The translations under genes and the position numbers were made by a program. 64,000 nt of DNA from Hippasteria phrygiana. Taxonomy: Eukaryota; Echinodermata; Asteroidea; Valvatida; Goniasteridae. The stretch lies in the NCBI GenBank assembly GCA_037893225.1, contig JAZGUH010000618.1, forward strand, positions 186,001 to 250,000, given 5' to 3'. The notes under the pieces were generated by a model. It searched no databases. It had not been told where the DNA came from and saw only the letters and a program-made list of their open reading frames with translations. Below, in pieces: positions 44,564-57,366 of the stretch (its first letter is position 1; each line of letters starts with the position of its first letter).

Positions 44564-45700
44564 TTTTTTTTTTTTTTCCTTTTCAGACTTTTTGCCCATA
44601 GCATTTGTGCACGTTTTCTTTCTTACCGGCACTTTGGCTACTTTGGTGCACCCGATTGCCTCTAAACTTGGCAGACACTTAGACCAACTGCTCAGAATGT
44701 ATGCCGAACATTTACGTCATGATGACGTCATCACGTGATTTTTTATGAATTTTTGAAATTTGAAAATCGTAATATTCTATTTAATATATCTAGCGAACAA
44801 AACAAGATATTTTCAAAATTCCTTTTGTTATAGCTTTGGTATGTCTCAAAGATATGCACTAAAAGAAAAAAAAATGTGTGATGTCATGATGACGTCATCA
44901 AAAATGTGCTTTTTTAAAACACATATAAGGATAGGTCCGATCGTCATGAAAATTGGTGGGTAGGTAGATACTGGTACTAGGATGCAAAATCCAAAATGAC
45001 GTCATGATGACGTCATCACGTGATTTGTTATGAATTTTTGAAATTTTGAAAATCGTAACATTCTTTTAAATATATCTGGCAAACAAAACAAGATATTTTC
45101 AAAATTCTTTTTGTTATAGCTTTGGTAGGTCTCAAAGATATGCCCTAAAAGGAAAAAAATGTGTGACGTCATGATGACATCATCAAAAATGTCCTTTTTT
45201 AAAACACATATAAGGATAGGTCCGATCGTCATGAAAATTGGTGGGTAGGTAGATACTGCCACCAGCATGCAGAAGCCGAAGTGACGTCATGATGACGTCA
45301 TCACGTGATTTGTTATGAATTTTTGAAATTTTGAAATCGTAAAAGTCTTTTAAATATATCTGGCAAACAAAACAAGATATTTTCAAAATTATTTTTGTTA
45401 TAGCTTTGGTAGGTCTCAAAGATATGCCCTAAAAAGGAAAAAAATGTGTGACGTCATGATGACATCATCAAAAATGTGCTTTTTTTAAACACATATAAGG
45501 ATAGGTCCAATCGTCATGAAAATTGGTGGGTAGGTAGATACTGTCACTAGCATGCAAAATCTGAAGTGATGTCATGATGACGTCATCGGGAATTTTTTTT
45601 ATGATTTTTGAAATTTTTGAAATTTCATTTTAATCACAATTTTACACAAAAAAACAAAACAGCCCTGTGTTTGTCCACAAACACTGTACCAGATGTCTAG
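44564..45700 (+). mobile_element. Array unit, short form, unit 3
   Basis: Opening as in the other units, then modules with ACACATATAAGGATAGGTCC (a form between the A and B types), same terminal hairpin and CTAG at 45,697-45,700. No C modules. Confidence 0.85.
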
Positions 45701-47212
45701 TTTTTTTTTTTTTTTCTTTTTTTTTTTCTTTTTCAGCCAAATGCCCATAGCATTTGTACACGTTTTCTTTCTTACCGGCACTTTGGCTACTTTTATGCTG
45801 CCGATTGGCTTTAAACTTGGCAGACACTTGGACTAACTGCTCAGAATGTATGCCGAACATTTACGTCATGATGACGTCATCACGTGATTTTTTATGAATT
45901 TTTGAAATTTCAAAATCGTAAAATTCTTTTCAATATATCTAGCGAACAAAACAAGATATTTTCGAAATTCTTTTTGTTATAGCTTTGGTATGTCTCAAAG
46001 ATATGCCCTAAAAAGCGAACATTGTGTGACGTCATGATGACGTCATCAAAAATGTTTTGTTTTTTTTACGCATGTAAGGGTCAATCCGATTACAAAAATG
46101 TATATATTGAATTTTCCTCTCCCTAATTCCAAAATTTCATGATCGTGGCTCACTCAAGTAAGAAATAACAGCCATTTCAAAATTTAGACCAAATTCAATA
46201 TAACACAAAGGAATTCTGGGAAGGGCAGATAACCATGGCTTAAATGTGCATGCTGTTTATAAAAAGGTTGATTTGTAGTCTTTGTTCAAGTCGCTGAATT
46301 TTAAAATTGTGTAAATCGTAACATTCTTTTCAATATATCTAGCGAACAAAACAAGAAATTTTCTAAATTCTTTTTGTTATAGCTTTGGTATGTCTCAAAG
46401 ATATGCCCTAAAAAGCGAAAATTGTGTGACGTCATGATGACGTCATGAAAAAATTCTTTTTTTCAAGTCGCTAGAATATTGCCCATAGCATTTGTAAACG
46501 TTTTCTTTCTTACCGGCCACTTTACCTAATTTTAAACTTGGCAGACACTTACCCCAACTGCTCACAATGTGTGCCGAACTTTTACGTCATAATGACGTCA
46601 TCACATGTCACGTGACGTCATCTTAAAGGGGCATTTTTCTCAGCCATATATCTACAAAAGTACAAGTTCGATTAAGTTAAAATGTAATATCTAGGTATTC
46701 CAGTAGTTTTATAAATGAAAATTGACATGACGTTATGATGACGTCATCACATGTGACGTCATCTTAAAGGGGCAGTTTTTGAAGGCGCATATCTACAGAA
46801 GTACATGTCCGATTAAGTTTAAAAGTAATATCTAGGTAGCCCAGTAGGTTTATAGATGAAAATTGACATGACATGATGATGACGTCATCACATGTCACGT
46901 GACGTCATCTTAAAGGGGCAGTTTTTGAAGCCATATAATATAAACAAAAGTACAAGTCCGATTAAGTTGAAAAGTTATATCTAGGTAGGTCAGCAAGTTT
47001 ATAGATGAAAATTTATGTGACGTTATGATGACGTCATCACATGTTACTACTACAAACAACTTTAATTAATTTCAAAATTAACATAGAAAACTGGCAGCAG
47101 CGCGATTGTTTGACAAACTTAAATTATTGTATTCACATTTCACATCCAAACTAAAAAAACAAAAACGAAACAGCCCTGTGTTTGTCCACAAACACCAACC
47201 TCATGCCTCTAG
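45701..47212 (+). mobile_element. Array unit type B/C, unit 4
   Basis: Close to unit 2 in sequence and order, one B module shorter; CTAG at 47,209-47,212. Confidence 0.85.
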
Positions 47213-48370
47213 TCTTTTTTTTTTTTTTTTCTTTTTTTTTTTTTTCTTCTTTTTCAGCCAAATGCCCATAGCATTTGTACACGTTTTCTTTCTTACCGGC
47301 ACTTTGGCTACTTTTATGTTACCGATTGACTTCAAACTTGGCAGACACTTAGACTAACTGCTCAGAATGTATGCCGAACATTTTCGTCATGATGACGTCA
47401 TCACGTGATTTTTTATGAATTTTTGAAATTTCAAAATCGTAAAATTCTTTTCAATATATCTAGCGAACAAAACAAGATATTTTCAAAATTCTTTTTGTTA
47501 TAGCTTTGGTATGTCTCAAAGATATGCACTAAAAGAAAAAAAAATGTGTGATGTCATGATGACGTCATCAAAAATGTGCTTTTTTAAAACACATATAAGG
47601 ATAGGTCCGATCGTCATGAAAATTGGTGGGTAGGTAGATACTGGCACTAGGATGCAAAATCCAAAATGACGTCATGATGACGTCATCACGTGATTTGTTA
47701 TGAATTTTTGAAATTTTGAAAATCGTAACATTCTTTTCAATATATCTGGCAAACAAAACAAGATATTTTCAAAATTCTTTTTGTTATAGCTTTGGTAGGT
47801 CTCAAAGATATGCCCTAAAAAGGAAAAAAATGTGTGACGTCATGATGACATCATCAAAAATGTCCTTTTTTAAAACACATATAAGGATAGGTCCGATCGT
47901 CATGAAAATTGGTGGGTAGGTAGATACTGCCACCAGCATGCAGAAGCCGAAGTGACGTCATGATGACGTCATCACGTGATTTTTTATGAATTTTTGAAAT
48001 TTTGAAATCGTAAAATTCTTTTAAATATATCTCGCAAACAAAACAAGATATTTTCAAAATTCTTTTTGTTATAGCTTTGGTAGGTCTCAAAGATATGCCC
48101 TAAAAAGGAAAAAAATGTGTGACGTCATGATGACATCAAAAATGTGCTGTTTTAAAACACATATAAGGATAGGTCCAATCGTCATGAAAATTGGTGGGTA
48201 GGTAGATACTGTCACTAGCATGCAAAATCTGAAATGATGTCATGATGACGTCTTCGGCAATTTTTTTTATGATTTTTGAAATTTTTGAAATTTCATTTTA
48301 ATCACAAAATTTTACACAAAAAAACAAAACAGCCTTGTGTTTGTCCACAAACACTGTACCATATGTCTAG
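47213..48370 (+). mobile_element. Array unit, short form, unit 5
   Basis: Near-copy of unit 3 (offset about 2.7 kb); CTAG at 48,367-48,370. Confidence 0.85.
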
Positions 48371-51300
48371 TTTTTTTTGCTTCTTTTTCAGACTTTTTGC
48401 CCATAGCATTTGTACACGTTTTCTTTCTACCAGGCACTTTTGCTACTTTGATGCAGCCGATTGCCTTTAAACTTAACAGACACTTAGACCAACTGCTCAG
48501 AATGCATGCCGAACTTTTACGTCATGATGACGTCATCACGTGATTTTTTATGAATTTTTGAAATTTGAAAATCGTAACATTCTTTTTAATATATCTAGTG
48601 AACAAAACAAGATATTTTCAAAATTCTTTTTGTTATAGCTTTGGTATGTCTCAAAGATATGCCCTAAAAAGCGAAAATTGTTTGACGTCATGATGACGTC
48701 ATCAAAAATATGTTTTTTTGTAAACGCATGTAAGGGTCAATTCGATTACAAAAATGTATACATTGAATTTTCCTGTACCCAATTCCAAAATTTCATGATC
48801 GTGGCTCACTCAAGTAAGAAATGACAGCCATTTTAAAATTTAGACCAAATTCAATATAACACAAAGGATTTCTGGGACGGGCAGATAACCATGGCTATTA
48901 TGTGCTTGCTGTTTATAAAAGGGGTTGATTTCTAGTCTTTTTTCAAGTCGCTGAATTTTTGAAGTATTAAAATCGTAACATTCTTTTCACTATATCTAGC
49001 GAACAAAACAAGATATTTAAAAAATTATTTTTGTTATAGCTTTGGTATGTCTCAAAGATATGCCCTAAAAGGCGAAAATTGTGTGACGTCATGATGACGT
49101 CATCAACAATATATATTTTTTTTTACGCATGTAAGGGTCAATCCGATTACAAAAATGTATACATTGAATTTTTCTGTACGTAATTCCAAAATTTCATGAT
49201 CGTGGCTCACTCAAGTAAGAAATAGGAGCCATTTCAAAATTTAGACCAAATTCAATATAACACAAAGGAATTCTGGGAAGGGCTGATAACCATGGCTTAA
49301 ATGAGCATGCTGTTTATAAAAAGGGTTGATTTGTAGTCTTTTTTTAAGTCGCTGAATTGTTAAATTTTTGGAATCGTAACATTCTTTTCAATATATCTAG
49401 CGAACAAAACAAGATATTTTCAAAATTCTTTTTGTTATAGCTTTGGTATGTCTCAAAGATATGCCCTAAAAAGCGAAAATTGTGTGACGTCATGATGACG
49501 TCATCAAAAGAAATCTTTTTTCAAGTTGCTAGAATATTGCCCATAGCATTTGTAAACTTTTTCTTTCTTACCGGCCACTTTGGCTACTTTTAAACTTGGC
49601 AGACACTTACTCCAACTGCTCACAATGTGTGCCGAACCTTTACGTCATGATGACGTCATCACATGTCACGTGACATCATCTTAAAGGGGCATTTTTCGAA
49701 GCCATATATCTACAAAAGTACAAGTCCGATTAAGTTGGAACGTAATATCTAGGTATGCCACCGGGTGTTATAGATGAACATTGACATGACGTTATGATCA
49801 AGTCATAACATGTCACGTGGTGTCATCTTAAAGGGGCACTCGCTAGATTATTGCCCATAGCATTTGTAAACGTTTTCTTTCTTACCGGCCAGTTTGGCTA
49901 CTTTTAAACTTGGCAGACACTTACCCCAACTGCTCAGAATGTGTACCTAACTTTTACGTCATGATGACGTCATCACATGTCACGTGACGTCATCTTAAAG
50001 CGGCATTTTTCGAAGCCATATATCTACAAATGTACAAGTCCGATTCAGTTGAAACACACTATTTAGGTATGCCACCCGGTGTCATAGATGAAAATTGACA
50101 TGACGTTATGATGAAGTCATTACATGTTATGTGATGTCATCTTAAAGTGGCATTCGCTAGGCTATTTCCCATAGCATTTGTACACGATTCCTTTTTTTAA
50201 ACCAATCCTTCACACATCCAATAACAACATCTTCATCCCTCCGTCATTGTTAATTTTTTTTTTTTTTTTTTTTTTTTCTTTTTCAGACTTTTGCCCATAG
50301 CGTTTGTACACGATTTCTTTCTGCCAGGGACTTTGGCTACTTTTATGCAGCCGATTGCCTTTAAACTTAACAGACACTTAGACCAACTGCTCAGCATGCA
50401 TGCCGAACTTTTACGTCATGATGACGTCATCACGTGATTTTTTATGAATTTTTGAATTTTGAAAATCGTAACATTCATTAAATTATATCTAGCGAACAAA
50501 ACAAGATATTTTCAAAATTCTTTTTCTTATAGCTTTGGTATGTCTCAAAGATATGCCCTAAATTGCGAAAATTGTGTGACGTCATGATGACGTCATCAAA
50601 AATATGTTTTTTTGTAAACGCATGTAAGGGTCAATCCGATTACAAAAATGTATACATTGAATTTTCCTGTACCTAATTCCAAAATTTCATGATCGTGGCT
50701 CACTCAAGTATGAAATAGGAGCCATTTCAAAATTTAGACCAAATTCAATATAACACAAAGGAATTCTGGGAAGGGCTGATAACCATGGGTATTATGTGCT
50801 TGCTGTTTATAAAAGGGGTTGATTTCTAGTCTTTTTTCAAGTCGCTAAATTTTTGAAGTATTAAAATCGTAACATTCTTTTCAATATATCTAGCGAACAA
50901 AACAAGATATTTTCAAAATTATTTTTGTTACAGCTTTGGTATGTCTCAAAGATATGCCCTAAAAAGCGAAAATTGTGTGACGTCATGATGACGTCATCAA
51001 CAAATCTTTTTTTTTTAAACGCATGTAAGGGTCAATCCGATTACAAAAATGTATTCATTGAATTTTCCTGTACCTAATTCCAAAATTTCATGATCGTGGC
51101 TCACTCAAGTATGAAATAGGAGCCATTTCAAAATTTAGACCAAATTCAATATAACACAAAGGAATTCTGGGAAGGGCTGATAACCATGGGTATTATGTTC
51201 TTGCTGTTTATAAAAGGGATTGATTTCTAGTCTTTTTTTCAAGTCGCTAAATTTTTGAAGTTTTGGAATCGTAACATTCTTTTCAATATATCTAGCGAAC

Positions 51301-52783
51301 AAAACAAGATATTTTCAAAATTCTTTTTGTTATAGCTTTGGTATGTCTCAAAGATATGCCATAAAAAGCGCAAATTGTGTGACGTCATGATGACGTCATA
51401 AAAAAAATTCTTTTTTCAAGTCGCTAGAATATTGCACATAGCATTTGTAAACGTTTTCTTTCTTACCGGCCACTTTGGCTACTTTTAAACTTGGCAGACA
51501 CTTACACCAACTGCTAACAATGTGTGCCGAACTTTTACGTCATGATGACGTCATCACATGTCACGTGACGTCATCTTAAAGGGGCATTTTTCGAAGCCAT
51601 ATATCTACAAAAGTACAAGTCCGATTAAGTTGGAACGTAATATCTAGGTATGCCACCGGGTGTTATAGATAAACATGGACATAACGTTATGATCAAGTCA
51701 TAACATGTCACGTGGTGTCATCTTAAAGGGGCACTTGCTAGATTATTGCCCATAGCATTTTTAAACGTTTACTTTCTAACCGGCCACTTTGGCTACTTTT
51801 AAACTTGGTAGACACTTACCCCAACTGCTCACAATGTGTGCCAAACTTTTACGTCATGATGATGTCATCACATGTCACGTGACGTCATATTAAATGGGCA
51901 TTTTTTCAAAGCTATATATCTACAAAAGTACAAGTCCGATTAAGTTGAAAAGTAATATCCAGGTAGCCTAGTAGGTTTATAGATGAAAATTGACATTACG
52001 TTATGATGACATCATCACATGTTACGTGACGTCATCTTAAAGGGGCAGTTTTTGAATCCATATATATTAAGAAGTACATGTCTGATTAAGTTGAAAAGTA
52101 ATATCTAGGTTGCCCAATAGGTTTATAGATGAAAATTGACATGACATTATTATGATGTCATCACATGTCACATGACGTCATCTTAAAGGTGCAGTTTTTG
52201 AAGCCATATATAAACAAAAGTACAAGTCCGATTAAGTTCAAAAGTAATATCTAGGTAGCCCAGTAGGTATTTTAAATAAACAAAAATTATGATGTCATGA
52301 TTACGTCATCACTTGTTTCGTGTCATTATCTTAAAGGGGCATTTTTCGAAGCCATAAATCTACAAAAGTACAGGTCCGATTTATTTGAAATGTAATATAT
52401 AGTCGGGTACTCAAGCAGGTTCATAGATAAAAATTGACGTGACGTTATGATGACGTCATCACATGTCACGTGACGTTATCTTAAAGGGGCAGTTTTTAAA
52501 GCCATACATTGTATATCTACAAAAGTACAAGTTCGATTATTTTAAATGTAATATCTAGGTAGGTCAGCAAGTTTACAGATGTAAATTTACATTACGTTAT
52601 GATGACGTCATCACAAGTGACTATTACAAACAACCTAAATTATTTTCAAAGTCTAACATAGAAAACTGGCAGGAGCGCGATTGTTTGACGAAGTTTAATT
52701 ATTGTATTCCCATTTCACATCCAAACTAAAAAAACAAAAAAACGAAACAGCCCTGTGTTTGTCCACAAACACCGTCCGTCTAG
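48371..52783 (+). mobile_element. Array unit type B/C, compound unit 6, array end
   Basis: Begins with the usual opening; a second opening after a T tract at about 50,253 shows two fused units. The last 2.5 kb repeats unit 1 at an offset of about 10.72 kb. Ends with hairpin and CTAG at 52,780-52,783, after which the repeat pattern stops. Confidence 0.85.
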
Positions 52784-53318
52784 TTCTATTTCTGTTTTTA
52801 CTTGTCGTTTTAATCGTTTTTTAATCGTGAAAATTCACTCTTTTTTATAAGCATCTAGTTTTTATAAAGTTTCTAGTGTCTTCTGGTTTAACTGCTTGTA
52901 TCGGATTGTTGGTTATTTTATCTTTTTGTCGTCTTTTGGTCATTATTTTGATGTATGTACATTCTTCCATGATTTAACATGTACATGTGAGTAACGATAT
53001 GTGCCTGTACTACTACTACCATCGTCATGGCTAAGACTCGGACTTGGACGTCGTGTCTTTCTGTTCTACTTCTTGGTCTTCTGTGGCTACACAGATATAC
53101 AACTTCAAGCTGCGATATGCTCAACCTTTCTCATCATCTTCTGTGTCAATTTTGGCCCTGAAACAAGTTGCACAGTAAACAGCCATTGGCAACTCTAAGG
53201 GCGCGCCAAAAGGTCTGGGCCAGTTTGGCTCATAGCCAAGAATGAGTGTGGGAACTTGTTCCTTGTGTAAAACAGACGGATTGGCCTACATGTAGGTCGT
53301 CACGACGACGAGATGGGG
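52784..53318. other. Stretch without recognised gene
   Basis: Right flank of the array; AT-rich at first, then mixed. No convincing coding, RNA or repeat signal. Confidence 0.5.
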
Positions 53319-54414
53319 CTCGGACAACTCGACCGTTGGCCGACTCGACTCGAGACAACTCGACCGTTGAGACAACTCGACCGTTTTTTTGTCAAATGGG
53401 AAGACAAGTCGTCCGTTGAGACAAGTCGTCCGTTGAGACAACTCGTCCGTTGAGACAAGTCGACTCGTAGATAGGGGAATTGGTTGTGGAAGGAATGGCA
53501 CGGGGTAACTTTTGATGGGCAGGACAGCGCTGTCGTTTTGGACGGGGCTTGGGTACACAGGGGGCCGGGATGGACGCAGGCATGACAGGGGGCCTGGTAA
53601 CGTGAATTGTCGTGCCGGTCTATATTTTGTGGCACGGGGCTGGGATTGGATATATATGCGGGGCCGGGAAGTTTTCTTTTTGCGGGGTGACATGGTTGAT
53701 GGGCCGTACACAGGGGACCCGGGATGAGGGATTAGAATAACACTTTGATAACAAACTACATTTTGTAATCCATTAGCCTCTACACTGGCCATCATCAACT
53801 GAGATGTTTAAGAATACCGGCCTATCACCGCAGGAAGGCACTGTTTCAGAACCACCAAAACGACATCGTCATGTATTACTGAAAGCGCACTGGGCCTAAT
53901 AGGCACAAGGCTTTATTGAATAGGCACAAGGCGTGACGATGTCATTTTGGTTGGTCTTTTTAAGTGCTTACCATCACCGCATCGGTGCGGCGATAAATAC
54001 CGGTGCGGCGATAAATACCGGTGCGGCTGCCCGCCCGCGGCCGTGCACCGTGCATGCCGCGTCGCTCTCGCGGGGCTTGCACGCGCTGGGTTCCGGCGTC
54101 GCGCTCGCCGTGCATGCCGTGTCACCGTACAAAACACCGACCGGGTCCCCGCGCACGGTAATACCACACATTCTGAACCATTCTGGGCCACGCGCACACG
54201 CAAATACCCAAACATTGACGGGCAACCTGTGTTGAAAATACCACGCGCTCCGCTAGCTACATCATGTACAACGCATCGCACGGTCGAGTTGTCTCCATGT
54301 CAAAGTCGACTTGTCTCAACGGACGACTTGGTAAACGGTCGAGTTGTCTGAACGGTCGAGTTGTCTCAACGGTCGAGTTGTCTCGAGTCGAGTCGGCCAA
54401 CGGTCGAGTTGTCC
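53319..54414. mobile_element. GC-rich inverted-repeat element with 17-bp subterminal arrays
   Basis: The left arm (53,319-53,470) and right arm (54,283-54,414) are inverse copies made of tandem GAGACAACTCGACCGTT and GAGACAAGTCGTCCGTT units around a shared GGCCGACTCGACTCGAG. The interior is CpG-rich, with a short repeat GGTGCGGCGATAAATACC. Open frames inside reflect repeats and high GC; none is recognisable. Confidence 0.8.
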
Positions 54415-54430
54415 GACATCCGACGAGATT

Positions 54431-56384
54431 ACTCCATCAATAAGCTGATTCTCTAGAGGACCGCCCAAACACGTGGATTGGTTCAATTCGACAGGACATG
54501 CATTAATAGCTCCATGGTAACAGTATCGCATAGACAACCTCGTGACAGACGTACGTAGGTGCCTAACTATAATAAAAATAGCTGTACGTTTAAATTGTAC
54601 AAGGCAATTTGCTTAAATATTGTCCCCAATTTATCATCGTTTTAAATTTTGTAAAATAATGAAAAGCTTTCTGCCTTGCTTCAAACTTGTACATTTACAC
54701 TCTCAGCACCTAATTGGTTAATATCGTCGAACCAAATATTTCTCCTGTCATTATACAGCATATACATGTAGCTTCTCATTTTGATTTTCTATTTGCAGTT
54801 TCGGCCTTTTTTTTTAGATCAATAACTTCGTTAGTGTGCTTTCGTCTGAATTAAAGACGTTTCGAAATCAATTAAGGCATTCTTGGGGGAAAAAATATAA
54901 CTCTCTGTCAATTAGTATAATCAATGATGGGAACGTTAACCAACAAATTTACAGTCAACACATGAACATAAAGTCGCAATGTTTTGAAAAAATTGTAACC
55001 TTGGTTTTCTTCAATTTCACTACTTTCCGTGATCTTTCTCTTAAACGTGTGATGAACGAAACTCCTCCTTTTTTATCTAAATTAAAACATTACGGAACAG
55101 AAAAATTGGTAGAGGCTTTGCGACCCCGACGGCATCAATCATGCAGTAAACCTGACAAAAACACTTTCAAATTGAGGGAATACCAAATTACTTGCTTTGT
55201 GAACCACGTTAATTTTATGTCAAATTTTAGCGGAAGAACAATTTCAATGTCGAAAAGAGATCGCAATAAAGGGCTTGTTATTTACTTTTGAGAGCGAGTG
55301 CTCAGCACATCTAATTATTATAATAGTTTTGGTCTTGTCCCTTTAAAACATTCTATCGCCGTATTTCATGCACATTAATTCAGACAACCTGGACGGACGC
55401 AAATGCATATTCATAATTTTAACATAACCACGTTCCACGCGTACCTCATTAACTTCCCTTCGCATGAGTGAATTAGGTGCGGTGAAACCGTGTTTTGTAC
55501 GAAAAATCGCAGTGCCCGTATCGGTCAAAACGCGGCGATCTTTTTCCGAAGGCACCTAAATGAAATTAATTTTAGCGAATCTGCTGGTAAAAAGAATGTA
55601 TCACCGCTTTTTTAATGGCAAATGGGGGTTCCGAAAAAAATCGCCGACTTTAAAAATGATATCGGCGATATCTCGATTTTTCGATTTTAAAAAAAATGCA
55701 GCCGATTTCGATTTTTGGGCGGGGAGTATCGCATTATCGCGATTTTATCATCGTATCGTCCAGCGCTAGATCAGCACAAACAAAATTGCCAAAAAAAATT
55801 AATTCCCCACCTACCTACCCTGTTTTCAAATGCCATGTAATCGGAAGCAGAACTATTTTTTTTTTGGCCTTGATTGTTATGATCATGTAGGCTATGTGTA
55901 TAAAACTGATTTGTACCACTCCGCATTTTAGTTGTATTTGTTTCGGTGCCTCGCATCAACCCATAGGCAACCCGGGTGACTCAGCGTTTTCTATAGCAAA
56001 AGGTATTGTGTTCGCTATCAGGTTTATAGATTAGGCCTATTTTTAAAAAATACAATCGTAATATCTCACATTCCTGTTGTAAAATCCGTAGTCAAAGTAT
56101 AAGATACTATGATTTTATTTCAATTTCAGCAAATTATCTGAACTGGCCAAGATAAATTAGTGTGAACTGATTGAGTCTCAAGTTACCTTTGCCACTGATT
56201 TTACGTTGGTTTGTGCGAGAAAGGACTAAAATCAGGCATAGTTCTCTGAGAAAAGCATGCAGAAATGCCATTGTTTTGTGCAAATTATAAATCGTCTTCA
56301 TGATTGACACACTTTATCCCACAATTCAATTTATTATCAATATTTTGTTAAATCAATACAATTTTGATTTTGTACTTGCTGCAG
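54431..56384. other. Intergenic stretch upstream of the sulfotransferase-like gene
   Basis: AT-rich. A 151-codon frame (54,836-55,291, no ATG at its start) shows no family resemblance. 55,640-55,880 is the inverted relative of 31,855-32,110. A pyrimidine-rich tract and CTGCAG directly precede the gene's ATG, so an untranslated 5' exon probably lies here or nearby; I could not place it. Confidence 0.45.
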
Positions 56385-57296
56385 ATGGCAGATGTTCAAA
56401 AGACCCCCTCGTCTGACCAGCAGGTCCGGCTCATGATATGGACTGTCCCTCGCTCCGTCTCAACTGCCCTGTCAAAATGTCTGAGCTTTGTCGATAATTC
56501 CAAAACTTTCATTGAACCATATCTTGGTACATTTTTCGGGGGACCTGAGAGTCTGCAGCGAGAGTATGGTAATACGGTAGTCAGAGAGAGGTTTGAAGCT
56601 ACAATCAAACAACTCTCTAAACTGACAGAGAAATCGGGGGTTGATAAATCAGAGCTCAGCTTCAAGTGGGTGCAGGAGCAGCTTGAGGGGGCCCACGATG
56701 GAAGCAAGATGATTTTCTGCAAAGACATGGCTTTCGCTGTCACGGATCACCTAGAGATCATTCCCAGGGATTACAGACACATGTTCCTCATCCGTCACCC
56801 TCTGAAGGTCTTCCCATCTTGGAAGAAGTTGTTCCAAGTATTGTTGAAAATGTCCCTTGATGCCTTTTGCCTTGACGACCTTCCCCCGACACTAGTCCCG
56901 AAAGGTTTTGGCTTCCGAGAGCTAAGTGAGTTGTTCGATCATGTGAAGGAGGTGCACGATCAGGAGCCAATCATCATCGACACCGATGATCTTCTCCAAG
57001 ATCCCAAGGGTATCCTGTCAGCGCTCTTCAAAGCCATCGGGCTACCCTTCGAGGAGAAGATTCTTCACTGGGAGGCAGGGGATGCCATCACTAAACAGTG
57101 GGTCATCTCCAGGCAGTTTTTGCAAGGAAATCAACTTGGGCAATATTACAAGCAAGCACTGGACAGCACATGCTTCCTGAAGCCTCGTGCTCCACCGAAT
57201 CGCTCGTCGCTTTCTCCTGATATCCTTCAATGTGTCGATGCTACCATGCCATACTATGAGAAGTTGTACTCTCAACGCTTGACAGCACTAAAATAA
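56385..57296 (+). CDS. Sulfotransferase-like P-loop protein (303 aa)
   Basis: An intact open frame of 303 codons starting MADVQKTPSSDQQ. The sulfotransferase fold shows in its two PAPS-binding motifs: a 5'-phosphosulfate loop MIWTVPRSVSTALSKCL (residues 17-33) and a 3'-phosphate motif FLIRHPLKVFPSW (134-146, Arg137 and Ser145). Later YYEKLYSQRL closes the chain. No signal peptide or membrane segment, so probably cytosolic, unlike Golgi carbohydrate sulfotransferases. It resembles the uncharacterised group often labelled branched-chain aminotransferase-like (sulfotransferase domain only, no aminotransferase domain); substrate unknown. The ATG follows a typical acceptor (TTGCTGCAG|ATG), so the coding exon is probably the last of a spliced transcript. 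I found no AATAAA close downstream. Base composition is clearly more GC-rich than the surroundings. Fold call is firm; specific function is not. Confidence 0.85.
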   Translation: MADVQKTPSSDQQVRLMIWTVPRSVSTALSKCLSFVDNSKTFIEPYLGTFFGGPESLQREYGNTVVRERFEATIKQLSKLTEKSGVDKSELSFKWVQEQLEGAHDGSKMIFCKDMAFAVTDHLEIIPRDYRHMFLIRHPLKVFPSWKKLFQVLLKMSLDAFCLDDLPPTLVPKGFGFRELSELFDHVKEVHDQEPIIIDTDDLLQDPKGILSALFKAIGLPFEEKILHWEAGDAITKQWVISRQFLQGNQLGQYYKQALDSTCFLKPRAPPNRSSLSPDILQCVDATMPYYEKLYSQRLTALK

Positions 57297-57366
57297 CATG
57301 ATTATACCTCATACATAATAATGAATGAGAGCAGAGAACTTTATCTTGGGACATCCTTGCCCTAGT

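Noticed and set aside
32837..52783. CRISPR array
   Set aside because: Repeats are 145-605 bp, contiguous and not separated by unique spacers; the host is an animal.
53286..54351. Frames of 100-170 codons in the GC-rich element
   Set aside because: Open because of 17-bp repeats and high GC; overlapping frames on both strands; Arg/Pro-rich low complexity.
54836..55291. 151-codon open frame on the plus strand
   Set aside because: No ATG at its start, AT-rich with unremarkable codon use, no recognisable motif, and no splice or poly(A) context. A few frames of this length are expected by chance in 64 kb.
56396..57275. Minus-strand frames opposite the sulfotransferase-like gene
   Set aside because: Shadows of the coding exon without motifs or starts of their own.
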